Shown here: piece by piece, positions 1 to 10,281 of the stretch
Numbering within the stretch: the first letter of the stretch is position 1
Layout of the letters: every line of letters begins with the position of its first letter
Source: Apium graveolens
Lineage: Eukaryota > Streptophyta > Magnoliopsida > Apiales > Apiaceae
Assembly: GCF_009905375.1 (NCBI RefSeq)
Contig: NC_133650.1
Coordinates: 296,235,957-296,299,956 of the forward strand
DNA length: 64,000 bases
Reading direction: 5' to 3'
The notes under the pieces: generated by a model
Told to the model about the DNA's origin: nothing
The model's database searches: none
What the model saw: the letters and a program-made list of their open reading frames with translations, nothing else
Program-made: the position numbers and the translations under genes

Positions 1-1005
1 TTTATCATGTCATTTAGCTCATGCATATACCATGATCCCTTTTGCGTTGCTTTACCGATTGATTTGTGATATTGATACAAGTGTAGTGATAGCGTTAGAG
101 TGATGATTGAGTCTTGTAGGTTGACATGCATGCTAGAAACACTTGTAATTTCACTAAGTCTTAGAGTATGCTTAAGGATTAGATGGTTGTCATGGTTTGA
201 TGGTTTTTGAGGTTAATCTATTGATTATGCTTAGAATTTATGATAGGCCCTTAATGATAAAAGGCATTAAAAGAAAAAATTGGAGTAAAAATTGGAATTC
301 ATTGCTAATTGTGGCTAGGCATTGAATGGCTAGTAGCCAGATCGTATTTTTATGCGAGTAGTCTAGGGTTGAGCAAGATGGAGCGAAACGCACTTGCTCA
401 GAAATTTGAAAAAATATAGAGAAAAAAAAGAAAAAAAAAAGGAAAGAAAAAAATAAAGAGTTAATGCATAATTGATCACGAGTGGGCTCTTTGGTATTCG
501 AGTTATTAAGTTCTTAGGGGACTTTGTGCCTAGTGACCTAAGGCTTTTATAGTCTGGGATCCGCTAACCTAACGCTCGCTAAATGGATGCCATTGCACAA
601 GTCTTTTGTGGACCTCACTCATTGCACGGTCAAATAAGCGTTTGTTCTTGTGTTGAATAAAAGCATGATTCCGTAATAAGCTCCAGTGAACTTGAAGTGT
701 TATAAGTCATTTTGTGCCTAGAATTTATTCTTCCTATAATCATGTGATTACCTTGAGGATAATCGAGTTATGATAATTGATCTAGTTTCGAAGCATATCT
801 GTAAGCATCCGCACACACCACGTTTCTAGTTGTATGTTAGTTTGCATGATTTGATTGATCTTTAATCGCCTAATTGAATTTTTTGAGATGTTATGAGTTG
901 GTTGGTTTAGTCATTGTGAGGGGGATCGCTGCATTTCATGTAGATTGCATTCATACATGTTTTTGTTTTATTTTTGATTCTGTGACGCTTGAGGACAAGC
1001 ATCGA

Positions 1006-1021
1006 TTAAAGTTTGGGGGTG
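1006..1021 (+). other. Polypurine tract
   Basis: A purine-rich run (AAAGTTTGGGGGTG) lies directly before the TG that opens the LTR. It is the expected primer site for plus-strand DNA synthesis. The same sequence occurs in reverse beside the 3' LTR of the element at 13135-24314. Confidence 0.8.
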
Positions 1022-1261
1022 TGATAAGTGGCATTTTATACCACTTAGGACGTCTTATAATGGCTTGAATTGATGTCTTGAAATCAGGTATTTTGTGTAT
1101 TTGATGCGTTTTTCTAGTGTTTTTGTATTTCAGGATATAACTTGCGTATGAAGGAAGAATTCATCAGAAATAAGCCTAGGGAAGTGCTTGGCATTGGATG
1201 TGGGAAGTTAGGAGCGGAACGCAGGAGAAATCAGGAGCAGAATGAGGAATTTTCCAGTAGC

Positions 1262-1346
1262 CTGCTGGGCGCCCACTCAGGAAAGCTGGGCGGCCGCTCA
1301 GGATGCTGGGCGCCCGCTCAGAAATGCTGGGCGCCCGCTCAGGGGC
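1262..1346 (+). repeat. GC-rich palindromic array in LTR U3
   Basis: Four copies of a roughly 20-bp unit with core GCTGGGCGCCCGCTCAG stand in otherwise AT-rich LTR. The array ends about 75 bp upstream of the TATA box. Related arrays occupy the same LTR position at 14263-14342, 24035-24072 and, diverged, about 25537-25630. Confidence 0.8.
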
Positions 1347-1418
1347 GAGAAATTTAATTCTGATTTTTATGAATTCTTATTCTATTGGACTTCTGAGATG
1401 GCTGGTTCTTGTGGGCTT

Positions 1419-1428
1419 CTATATAAGT
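1419..1428 (+). promoter_or_regulatory. TATA box of the LTR promoter
   Basis: CTATATAAG lies about 400 bp into the LTR, downstream of the GC-rich array. The same motif is at the equivalent place in the other LTRs of this family. Transcription would start about 30 bp further on. Confidence 0.6.
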
Positions 1429-2460
1429 AGTTCTCAGAGACGTTTCGCAAAAACGGGTTATTAAGCAAGGAGCAAGGAGAGAAGGAAGAAGACTGTTATA
1501 GCACATCGCAACGAAGAAGAGGAAGCATACGTTTTCTTGTGATTCTTTTATTCGTTGTATCAGTGGATGCTAGTTTTCTTTACTTTGAACCTTATTACTC
1601 TTGTGACGTACTCTGGTTTTAATAAGTATTTTTATTAGTTTATATTGTGTGTTATTATCATGTTTTCATATGAACCCATGTTTACTACGAGTTCTATCAT
1701 GGGCTAATCGTGATCATGGGGTCGTAACGGATTTACTATGGGATTCTTTAGTTAGTTGTTTAATACCTTAGTATGTGATGATTGTATGATATCTAGCATA
1801 GGTTGCGCTTATTCGTCTTATGTGTGTCGTAAACATATAAGATAGTCTGTTAATCTCCTGTGAAGTGACGGTGGATATTGAGGTTTAGAACTTGCCATGC
1901 TAGCATAGGTTCATGTATATGTATGCATGATTAGTGGGTAACTCTAACTGTTTTACTTGCCCTGTGTAATCATAAAGAATAACTTGTGCTTAAATCGTTA
2001 TGTTGTCAAATTCTGTAGACATATAGGGTCTCAACATAATTGATGCCTATTCAACTTCTATCTTAATTGTGGATGTTTGGTAGAATGGTATTAGTACAAC
2101 AAAAGTTGGCTTTTATCAGTTTCGTGTTGTTCGATTAATATTATCACCGTTACATGCTAAGGGTAATAACAATAATTACTGAAGGAAGTAGTAATGAAGT
2201 TATGATCTCATGTGTGTTTAATATTGTTAATTCAAGTGTTAATTAAGTGTTTAATTCTCGTAGTTAATTGTAGTTAATAATTAGTTAATCAAAGTTAAGT
2301 GTTATTGTTTTGACATTGAGAAGTAATCATACATTGGTGAGTAAGTGTTAATTGAACATAATTAGTCTGAGTCTCTGTGGGAACGAACTAGAAATTATTC
2401 TATATTACTTTTGAAGGCGTATACTTGCATGAATTATTAGCGCGTGTTTTCGCCCTAACA

Positions 2461-3330
2461 GTAGCATGTGTAGGTGCAAAATCAGGATATATGGTTGTGT
2501 ATGAGTGAGGATCAGAACTTACTAAAAACTGTTTTACAGATTGAGGAATTTGGAGGGGTCTTAGTATATTCTTCTTATTATCAGTAGATAATAAGTCTGT
2601 GAAAGCCCTTTTGTGAAGTTTAAAGGGTTCAATTGTCTCACTAAAGTTTTGAGGTGCATTAGAACAATAGAAATTGTATATAAGCTGATGAAATCTAGCA
2701 AAATATACTATGTTGCTATTTTCTTTCATCCTATCACATATAAACCCTAGAACAGCACTAGCATAATCAAAATGAGTTTGATTAATAAGAGCATACCCAA
2801 TTTGCTGACTCAGGATTGGTATAACATCAAAGTTGGAGCATTTGTTGGCAAAGGCTTTGGTAATACAGGCGAAAAAGAAGCTCCACTCCCTCCTGATATA
2901 GGGCCTCTTCAATTGTCTCAGCTTGGACAGAGATTTCTCACAGCCAAGATTTGTCATCATGTTTTGAAGTACTGACTCTCCAACTTGTGAACTGTAAGTA
3001 TAGTTTTCTGGAAGATGTAATGTTTGTCGAACAGTTGATAAGGTTACCAGGTGCTCATCTTCCCCTGTTGTAAAAATGATACTTGGGGACCCATTTTCAC
3101 CACCATCATCATATACCCTAGACCTTCAGAACTCCATAATTTGTTTGCCTGAGAGAAGCTGTGGTTGGGTCAGAGCATAACCAATTTCACTTCGAGCAAG
3201 AAAATCTTGAATGAAGTGAAGTTCAGAAGGAGCCTCGTCCTTGTTGAGAATAGCCATGTAGTTGTTGGGAACAAACTTGGCTCCATCATAGATAAGGTCC
3301 TTAGGTGCTATTTCTGTGAAAAATTAAGTG
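2461..3330 (-). pseudogene. Extra ORF of the SIRE-like element (decayed, cut by insertion)
   Basis: A reading frame downstream of RNase H encodes a protein of unknown function. The first conserved part includes FVPNNYMAIL and IQDFLARSEIGYALTQP, encoded at about 3165-3285. It matches FGTNNYLALL and IQDFLLQCPIGYALTNP in the plus-strand SIRE copy near 55690. A later part (KRPYIRREWSFFFACITKAF, about 2850-2910) matches TKLKSEWNFFFDCVSRCF of that copy. A stop near 3130 and a change of frame separate the two parts. The frame is cut at 2460 by the Athila-like LTR. No known catalytic domain was recognised. The conservation between two diverged copies suggests that it was once a real protein. Confidence 0.7.
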
Positions 3331-3470
3331 AAAAGTTATGTGTGTATAAAGTGTTTGATAAAATGCCTGTGAGAAAATAGCTTCAGAGAATAATAGAGAG
3401 TGAGAGAGAATAAGAGAGAGTAGAAAGGAATAAAAGTAGGTAAAAGATTGGAAAATCTTTTAACTCTGCT

Positions 3471-3488
3471 ATTTATACTCTCCACGTG
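3471..3488 (-). promoter_or_regulatory. Probable internal promoter (G-box plus TATA) for the extra ORF
   Basis: On the minus strand a CACGTG G-box (3488-3483) is followed directly by GAGTATAAAT (3480-3471). This sits about 140-220 bp upstream of the extra ORF. The plus-strand SIRE copy also has a TATA box (55511-55518) about 90 bp before its extra ORF. Use as a promoter is inferred. Confidence 0.4.
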
Positions 3489-3489
3489 A

Positions 3490-4800
3490 CAATGGCTCTT
3501 TTTGGAAGTAGAACAAACATTTTACACCTAGCAGCATGTAAACAGTCAAAACATTATTAGTGGGCACGATAAACGTGCAGTAATTATTGCTCACATGCGG
3601 TTATTAAAACAAACACGCAACCCATTAACCAAATGATTATCACTGTTTTTATCTCACTTAATCATTTTCTGATAAATATGACCGTTACAGTAAATACCAC
3701 AAATAAGTCAAGTAAATAAATAATGCCACAAAAGCATCAGAATTTGCATCAGAACTTGACTATTATCAGAATTTAACGGTCATCAGAACATGGCTCCTGT
3801 ACTCAGAAAAATGAATGACTGTTTCTGTGATTCTTCACACAAATACTGACTGGTTTCTTCAGAGTTTAATCATGAGAATTTGTATCAGAATTTGTCCTCA
3901 GAATTTATGCAAATAATACTTAACTGTTTGTCAGAAACAACTTAATCGCCACAGTAATTTTCATCATTCATATGGAATGATAATGTGTGTTTGTGCAAAT
4001 GATCAGATAAAGATTAAAGTCTGATAAACTTCATTATATCTTAGAAATAAGGCATAACTAAGAAAAGTGCTTAAAATTTGCCTTTAATTGTGAAATCTAC
4101 TATAGAATAAAGTTATGCAAGAGTCCACCTCAACTGTTTGTGCTCATTTTATGCATCTTTTGAAATTCTTTAGACATTGGCTTCTCAGTGTAAGTGAGTT
4201 ACAACTGTCATCAGAATTTATGATGTTATCAGAATATTTCTCCAATAATCAAAGGATGTGAAAAGTCATCAAGAAAAATTTATCTACTTTTCTAATGCAT
4301 ATAACCTAATACCAGCAATGCACTTGAGTCTTCCCTTTCACATATTTACTCTAGATCTCAAAGGAGTACCTGATTTTAATTTTTTTCTTTTCTTTTGTTT
4401 TCTTCAGATAAGTGAGGCTTATCAAGCATGTAGTTCATCCTTAAGATTTAATGACATCAGAATTTGACAGATAAGAAGCAATAATCTAGTTTGTGACTTA
4501 GTAATAAGATACACAAAGTAAATTTGACTAAGATCAAAATCAGAATTTGCTTGTGTAATGAATTTCCACATAAACAACTAATTCAAACATGGGATATATA
4601 GTTTGTTAAAGACTACTAAGTAAACATCTAACACAATAATTCTCATTGGATTGAATAGTCACAACATATTCAAGACACTTTCAGAGTTTATAGAATCACA
4701 TCAGATAACAAGCAGTGTTTAATATTTTACAATTTAAGCACAAATTACATTGAGATAAGAGAATCTGTAAACACTGATCATAAAGTCTGATGCATGAGAA
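3490..4800 (-). other. Non-coding spacer of the SIRE-like element between RNase H and the extra ORF
   Basis: No long frame is present. The stretch is dotted with the short motif (A)TCAGAATTT and close variants. The motif also occurs inside the coding part of the element (5400-5720), so it is a degenerate family-wide repeat. Confidence 0.6.
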
Positions 4801-4806
4801 CAAAAA

Positions 4807-5240
4807 CTAAACAGATTTTGAGAAAGAATCTGAAACCATTTCAAGTACATTTACCAGTCTTGTAAAGGTAGCTTCACATAGTGGTTTTGTGAAGATATCT
4901 GCTAGTTGTTGATCTGTTGGAACAAAATGCAATTCCATTGTACCTTCCATCACATGTTCCCTTATAAAATGGTACCTAATGCTGATATGCTTTATCATTG
5001 AGTGTTGAACTGGATTACTTGTCATAGTAATAGCACTTTGATTATCACAGTAAATGGGTATTTTAGAAAATTCTAACCCATAGTCCAGTAGCTGATTCTT
5101 CATCCAAAGAATCTGTGCACAACAGCTTCCTGCAATAATATACTCTGCTTTTGCAGTTGATGTGGAAATTGATTTCCGTTTCTTGCTAAACCAAGAAACC
5201 AATCTGCTTCCAAGAAATTGGAAGCTTCCATTTTCTTTGG
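4807..5240 (-). pseudogene. SIRE-like RNase H domain
   Basis: The frame contains LVSWFSKKRKSIS, AEYI, the YCDNQSAI motif, KHISIRYHFIREH and QLADIFTKPL, all typical of Copia RNase H. The domain would degrade RNA in RNA:DNA hybrids during reverse transcription. It aligns with 53800-54190 of the plus-strand copy. The first residue preserved is close to a deletion junction at about 5220-5235, so the domain lacks its N-terminal part. Confidence 0.8.
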
Positions 5241-5346
5241 TTCAATCTGAGATAGAAAGGAATGATAGAGACATTCATTTGTTGTTGTTGTTCTAGTTCT
5301 GACACCTGTTTCAGGATCTCCAATTATTAAGTCTGGTGTATGCGAT

Positions 5347-6430
5347 TTAGTCCCCCATGATCCATGCTGTCTCCATCAGCATTTCTGATGTTCCCCCTGA
5401 AGTTATGTTCTCTGAGATTCCAGAATTTGAGTTGGATCCTTCAGGAATTGAAGAATTAGAGTTTCCAGAATTGTCAGAATTTGGCTCATCAGCATTTGAT
5501 GAATCAGAACTTGAAGAGCTAGTAACAGGTTCTGATGCTTCTTGAGAGTCTTGAGATGTGGTATAATCATCAGCTTGCTCCCCCTGAACAGGTGCATTTT
5601 CCCTTGGAGCAGTTACCACAGTTTCAATGACATCAGAATTTAACCCGTCAGAACTTACAGGATCAGGATTTAGGTCATCAGAATTTACAGAATCAGAATT
5701 TGCATATTCATTTTCAAGTCTCAGCTGATCATGATCATTGAAATCTTCAAGTCCAGTAATATTTTTATCATCAAAAGATACATTGATAGATTCCATGACA
5801 ACCCTTGTTCTTAAATTGTAGACTCTGAAGGCTTTTGTGGAAAGTGGATATCCAACAAAAATTCCTTTATCAGCTTTTAGATCAAATTTTGATGGTTGTT
5901 CAGGATAAGTCTTAAGAACAAAACACTTGCATCCAAATACATGAAAGTATTTCAGATTTGGCTTCTTTTTCTTCACCATCTCATATGGTATTTTTCCATG
6001 CTTGTTTATGAGTGTAGCATTCTGTGTAAAATAAGCAGTCTGCACAGTTTCAGCCCAAAAATAGGTTGGTAGCTTTGCTTCATCAAGCATAGTTCGTGCA
6101 ACTTCAATAAGAGTCTTGTTCTTTCTTTCTACAACTCCATTCTGCTGTGGAGTTCCAGGTGCAGAAAATTCCTGCTTTATTCCATGCTCTTTGCAGAACT
6201 CTTCCATAATTGAGTTCTTAAACTCAGTGCCATTATCACTTCTTATTATTTTAACAAAATCTTTGACTGACTTATTAGCTGTCTGACATAATCAGTTAAA
6301 GTATATGCAATTTCATTCTTCTTGTGCAAGAAATACACCTAGGTGTATCTTGTGAACTCATCCACTATAACCATAGCATATTTCTTCTTTGTAATAGACA
6401 TGACATTAACTGAACCAAATAGATCAACAT
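5347..6430 (-). pseudogene. SIRE-like integrase core and C-terminal region
   Basis: The frame reads APGTPQQNGVVERKNKTL (the catalytic Glu region), then LPTYFWAETVQTA and the conserved HVFGCKCFVL and GIFVGYPLSTKAFRVYNLR blocks of Copia integrase. The C-terminal tail is rich in Asn-Ser-Asp repeats produced by a tandem (A)AATTCTGAT motif. The upstream core, including the TEF motif near 6220, lies in another frame, so the gene is broken. After the stop near 5347 the frame continues as the linker before RT (TPDLIIGDPETGVRTR) and then jumps to RNase H. Confidence 0.78.
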
Positions 6431-6446
6431 GCAGTAAGTGATAAGG

Positions 6447-7031
6447 CTAAAGAATTGAGGATTCAGTTTTGCTCTTGAATAAAGATTTTCTTTGTTTTGC
6501 CTTTTGACATGAGTCACAAAGACCATCAGGAGCAAATACTGATTTTGGCAGTTCTCTCACAAGATCTTTCCTTAATAGCTCATTTATGTTGTTGAAATTT
6601 AAATGAGAGAGTCTCTTGTGCCAATTCCAGCTTTCTTCAATTGATGCTCTGCTTAACAGACAGATTGCAGAACCATCAGAATTTGTTGAAAGTCTGGCTT
6701 CATAAATGTTACCATGTATGTGACCTTTCAGAACCACTTTGCCTGTAGAACTACTTACAACTTCACAGTGTTCTTCAAAGAAATCCACATGATAACCTCT
6801 GTCACAGATTTGACTCACACTTAGCAGATTGTGTTTAAGTCCTGAGACTAGAGCTACTGATTCAATTATGACATTCCCAAGATTGATATTGCCATATCCC
6901 AGAGTCTTTCCCATGTTTCCATCTCCATAAGAAACTCCTGGGCCAGCTTTCTCCACAAAGTCTGATAGCAGGGCTTTATTTCCAGTCATATGTCCTGAAC
7001 ATCCACTGTCCAGAACTAGGATGTTTTTCAT
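6447..7031 (-). pseudogene. SIRE-like protease and GAG-pre-integrase domain
   Basis: The aspartic protease active site is visible as LDSGCSGHMTG near the start of the frame. It is followed by GYGNINLGNV and LKHNLLSVSQICDRGYHVDF. The GAG-pre-integrase domain follows with WHKRLSHLNFNNI and LCDSCQKAKQRKS. The protease would process the Gag-Pol precursor. The frame is open for about 194 codons, then stops before the integrase core. Confidence 0.8.
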
Positions 7032-7091
7032 GTTGCCCTGTAATCACAAAGACCACTATTGGTTAGTTTTAAGGACCCAGACTTGCTTGGA

Positions 7092-9361
7092 TCATTTGGC
7101 CTTTTTAAGTTTGTTAGCATTTGCAGCGGATTTTGTTTCAGAGTTTATGCTAACATGCTTTATATCAGAATTTACACTAGAAGGAATTACACTAACTTTC
7201 TTTAAAGAAGGTTTTATTTGATAATAATCATAGTATAAACTATGATATTCCTTACAAGTATAAATAAAATGCCATAAACTACCACAATGAAAAAAAGGAT
7301 TTTGTGGTTTAAACCTAACAGACTGACTCTTAACTCCTGATCTATGAGGTAAAAAGTTTATATCTTTATTTTTCCTACAAAAAGAAGCAAGATGGTTAGA
7401 GTTTCCACAATTATAGCATTTCTTTCTAGGAGCATTAGGAATAGGCATATAATTATTGCTTTTATTCACACCTTCCTTTCCATTCCTATTTTTCCTAGCT
7501 TCCTTTACCTTGTTCACATTTTTAATCTCTTTCAGCTTATACTTAAGCTGCTTCTTTGTCATTAAGCCAATATTTACCACAGTTGGTTTACCTTGTCTTA
7601 GTTTGTCAGATGTTAATTTGTCCTAAACTTCCTTTTCAGATTTTTACTTGTCAGAATTTGACACAAACTTGACAGGATTAACTTTAGGCTTTTCAGCTTT
7701 CTTGGTAAAGTTTGGTTTAGATGACACGGTTTCCTCTTTATCTTTATCATCTAGATAACCTAGTCTTTCTTTCCAATTTCCATTTTCTAAGATTTTCTGA
7801 GTTGTTCTTCCATAGTTAGTCCAAGTTTTGATTATCTCCTTTTCCTTTTCCAGTTCAGATTTAAGAGATTTATTCAATTTTAGCAGGTCATCTTTAACAT
7901 AAAAAGCCTCATCTCTTTCTTTCTGAGTTTGATGGAATATAACTAACTCCTTTTCCAAGTAGTCATTTCTGTTTCTAAGAGCAAGACTTTCGGATTTTAA
8001 TCTTTTATTTTCTAAAGTCTGATCTCTAAAACTAATGAACATAGTTTTAAGATATAATCTTAGCTCAAAAATATCATCAGTATGAAAAGCAAGAGTTGAA
8101 TGAGGTACCTTCAATTCAGCAGTTCCAGAACTGCTATCAGTATTTTCCATCAAAGCATAGTTCACCTCTTCTTCAGAATCTGAAGTGTCTGCCCAGTTTT
8201 TCTTCTTTGTGATAAGTGCCTGGCCTTTATCACCTTTTCCTTTCTTGCAGTCAAGAGAGATGTGGCCTCTTTCACCACAATTGTAGCATTTGACATTTGA
8301 GTTGTCTCCTCTGTCAGACTTTCCTCCTTTGCCTTCAGTCTTTCAGAACCCTTTCTTTTCATAACTTCCACCTTTCCTGGAAAACTTCTTACCCTTTCTG
8401 AATTTCTTATAGACTATATTTGTGATACCCTTCATCATAAGAGCACACAGTTGCATCATCTCTGCATCAACATCCACTTCAGATAAATTTTCAGATTCTG
8501 AATCATCATCATCAGAATATGATGACTCTGAATCAAACTGTATGATGAGAGCCTTTCCTTTTCCCCTCTTTGAGACAATCACTTTAGGAGATTCCTCCTC
8601 AGCTTTAAGTTCAACTATCTTTGACTTTCTTTCATGTCTTTTTCTCCTTTGATCCATCTCAAGTTCATGAGTCTTGAGCATACCATAAATTTCATCAAGA
8701 TTAGTTTTAACAAGGTCATAGTTGTCTCTTATGGTAGTAGACTTCAAATCCCAATTTTCAGGAAGAGCTAAAAGGAAATTTAGATTTGAATCTTCAAGAT
8801 CATATTCCTTGTCCACCAGTGATGATCATTCAAGAGTTTGGAAAATCTGTCATATAAATCAGTTAGTGACTCATCAGATTTTGAGTCAAAGTGCTCATAT
8901 TCCTGTGTGAGTATTGTCTTCCTATTCTTTTTGATGGCTTCAGTTCCCTGGCATCTTGTCTCCAAAGCATCCCATATTTCCTTTGCAGTCTTGCATCCAA
9001 TTACCCTGTTTGACATGACATTGTCAATTGCACTATGAAGCAGATGCCTTGACCTTGCATCTTTGGCAATATATGAGATGTCTTCAGGTGTGTAATCACC
9101 TTTCTCCTTTGGTATCATCTTTACTGGTTGATCAGCAACTGCAACAGAGAGCTTGATAGGCTTATATGGTCCATCATTAATTCTATCAAGGTATTCTGGA
9201 TCTGTGGCTTCTAGAAATATAGCCATCTTTACCTTCCATATAGGATACTCAGATGCTCTCAGTATGGGAACCCTAATACTCTCATATCGATTGTGAGTTT
9301 GATTGTTTTGAGTATCTTGAGTTTTGGTAGGCTTAGGTGGAGATTGTATTTCGTCAGACAT
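7092..9361 (-). pseudogene. SIRE-like gag (several frames)
   Basis: The start MSDEIQSPPKPTK at 9361 lies about 40 bp after the primer-binding site and opens a capsid-type domain with the block YPIWKVKMAIFLE. Frameshifts near 8800, 8345 and 8160 and a stop near 7640 break the frame. One zinc knuckle (CYNCGERGHISLDC) is encoded at about 8240-8290. A second (CYNCGNSNHLASFC) is at about 7380-7425, and a degenerate third lies near 7250-7310. Charged and coiled-coil-like sequence lies between them. The full gag would exceed 700 residues, long for Copia but usual for the SIRE lineage. Confidence 0.75.
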
Positions 9362-9402
9362 GATTGTAAACTGGATCTCACTATTTGTATATCAACAGAG
9401 AA

Positions 9403-9414
9403 GCTCCGATACCA
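9403..9414 (-). other. Primer-binding site (initiator tRNA-Met type)
   Basis: The minus strand reads TGGTATCGGAGC two bases after the end of the 5' LTR. This is the usual Copia primer site complementary to the 3' end of initiator tRNA-Met, with one difference from the common TGGTATCAGAGC. Confidence 0.8.
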
Positions 9415-9416
9415 CT

Positions 9417-9992
9417 TGTTAGGTCATACAACACTATAGAAGGGGGTTGAATATAGTGTTTATACAATCAAATCGATTTAGATCACAAGTATGTAACAGT
9501 AATCAAGTTTATTCGATACAATAAGCTCTGTTACAAAGTAGGTTAAACTACTCTCTCAGTGATGAACAATATCACTAAGAGCTGATAGGTTATAATGTAT
9601 AATCTTTTCGTGAATGATAACACATATAGTGTAAACCCTAAGCTGCGATTATATAGTACACATTTACAAGATATCTTCTAATTGATATGGAATATAATTT
9701 TGCCTCCTAAAATATATCAATCAGATATTATCTTTTTACAAGTCTTCTAGTCTTCAAACTCTAAAGCATATCTTCCAGTGTTTTAGTCCAGATCTTCTCA
9801 TATAAATCAGCCGCATTCCTTATCTGAAGTCTTCCCGCACTTAAGTCCTGATATATCTTCTGATTCCTTAAGTTCTGATATAAGTTCTAAATTCAGTAAG
9901 TTCTGATTTCCAGTAAGTCCTGATAAGTCCTGATATTAAGTTCTGAAACTAAATACATCAGATTAGTCATGACATCACAAATATATCTAACA
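9417..9992 (-). repeat. 5' LTR of the SIRE-like element
   Basis: The 576-bp LTR has inverted ends TGTTAG...CTAACA. Near its inner edge is the run giving CAACCCCCTTCTATAG on the element's sense strand. A TATA-like ACTATATAATCG is on the sense strand near 9645-9656. No matching LTR is left in the window on the 3' side. Confidence 0.85.
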
Positions 9993-10267
9993 GTTATCCA
10001 AAGCCTGACAGACTCAAACTTGTGGAAGCTCTAAGAGGGACACCAATAATAGAAGAACTTAAAATTCTTGTTTATTTAAAGGACCTCATTAGAGAAGAAA
10101 CAAAGCATACAATATTTGTCTGATATATGTGTCTGTTTAACTCATGCAATCATCTAATGTATAAATGTTGTACTTTTATCAATTTTTATGTGTTAGTCTA
10201 ATTTTACATTGTAGCTTGGGGTTAGTCTTGTTAACAGGCATGCATTTGTGATAAGCAATCTTCTCAC

Positions 10268-10281
10268 AAATTGGGGGAGAT
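10268..10281 (+). other. Polypurine tract
   Basis: AAATTGGGGGAGAT directly precedes the TGTTGTGCAAG that opens the LTR. Confidence 0.75.

Larger units (their letters stand above)
1..2460 (+). mobile_element. Athila-like Ty3/Gypsy retrotransposon, 3' part
   Basis: This is the 3' end of a plus-strand element: an untranslated internal tail (1-1021), a polypurine tract and a 3' LTR. The tail and LTR match, in reverse orientation, the corresponding parts of the complete element at 13135-24314, so both belong to one family. No coding sequence of this copy lies in the window; its body is off the left edge. It ends at 2460, where the sequence changes at once to the extra ORF of a SIRE-like Copia element on the other strand. 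It therefore inserted into that element. The left target-site duplicate is outside the window. Confidence 0.88.
1022..2460 (+). repeat. 3' LTR of the Athila-like element
   Basis: The LTR runs from TGATAAGTGGC to CGCCCTAACA, about 1.44 kb. It is homologous to the LTRs at 13135-14584 and 22906-24314 (reverse strand) and to the more diverged LTR at 24457-25855. It carries a GC-rich repeat array at about 1262-1346 and a TATA box at 1420, so the promoter lies in the first third. Confidence 0.88.
2461..9992 (-). mobile_element. SIRE-like Ty1/Copia retrotransposon, 3'-truncated
   Basis: Reading leftward from the 5' LTR (9992-9417), the order is primer-binding site, gag, protease, integrase, a remnant of the RT region, RNase H, a long non-coding stretch and an extra ORF. 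The Copia order (integrase before RT), the initiator-methionine-type primer site, CCHC knuckles in gag and an extra ORF after pol fit the SIRE lineage. Numerous stops and frameshifts and loss of nearly all of RT make it non-autonomous. Its 3' LTR is not visible because an Athila-like element interrupts it at 2460. It inserted into the 3' tail of another Copia element that resumes at 9993. Confidence 0.85.

Noticed and set aside
1142..1430. Short frames with Ala-Pro-Ala-Gln or Gly-Arg-Pro-Leu-Arg repeats in the Athila-like LTRs (also 14276-14511 and 23940-24241)
   Set aside because: They are translations of the GC-rich array; the frames shift between LTR copies and no start context or homologue is evident.
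5357..5545. Plus-strand frame of 62 residues over the integrase tail
   Set aside because: It is the shadow of the minus-strand Asn-Ser-Asp-rich coding sequence.
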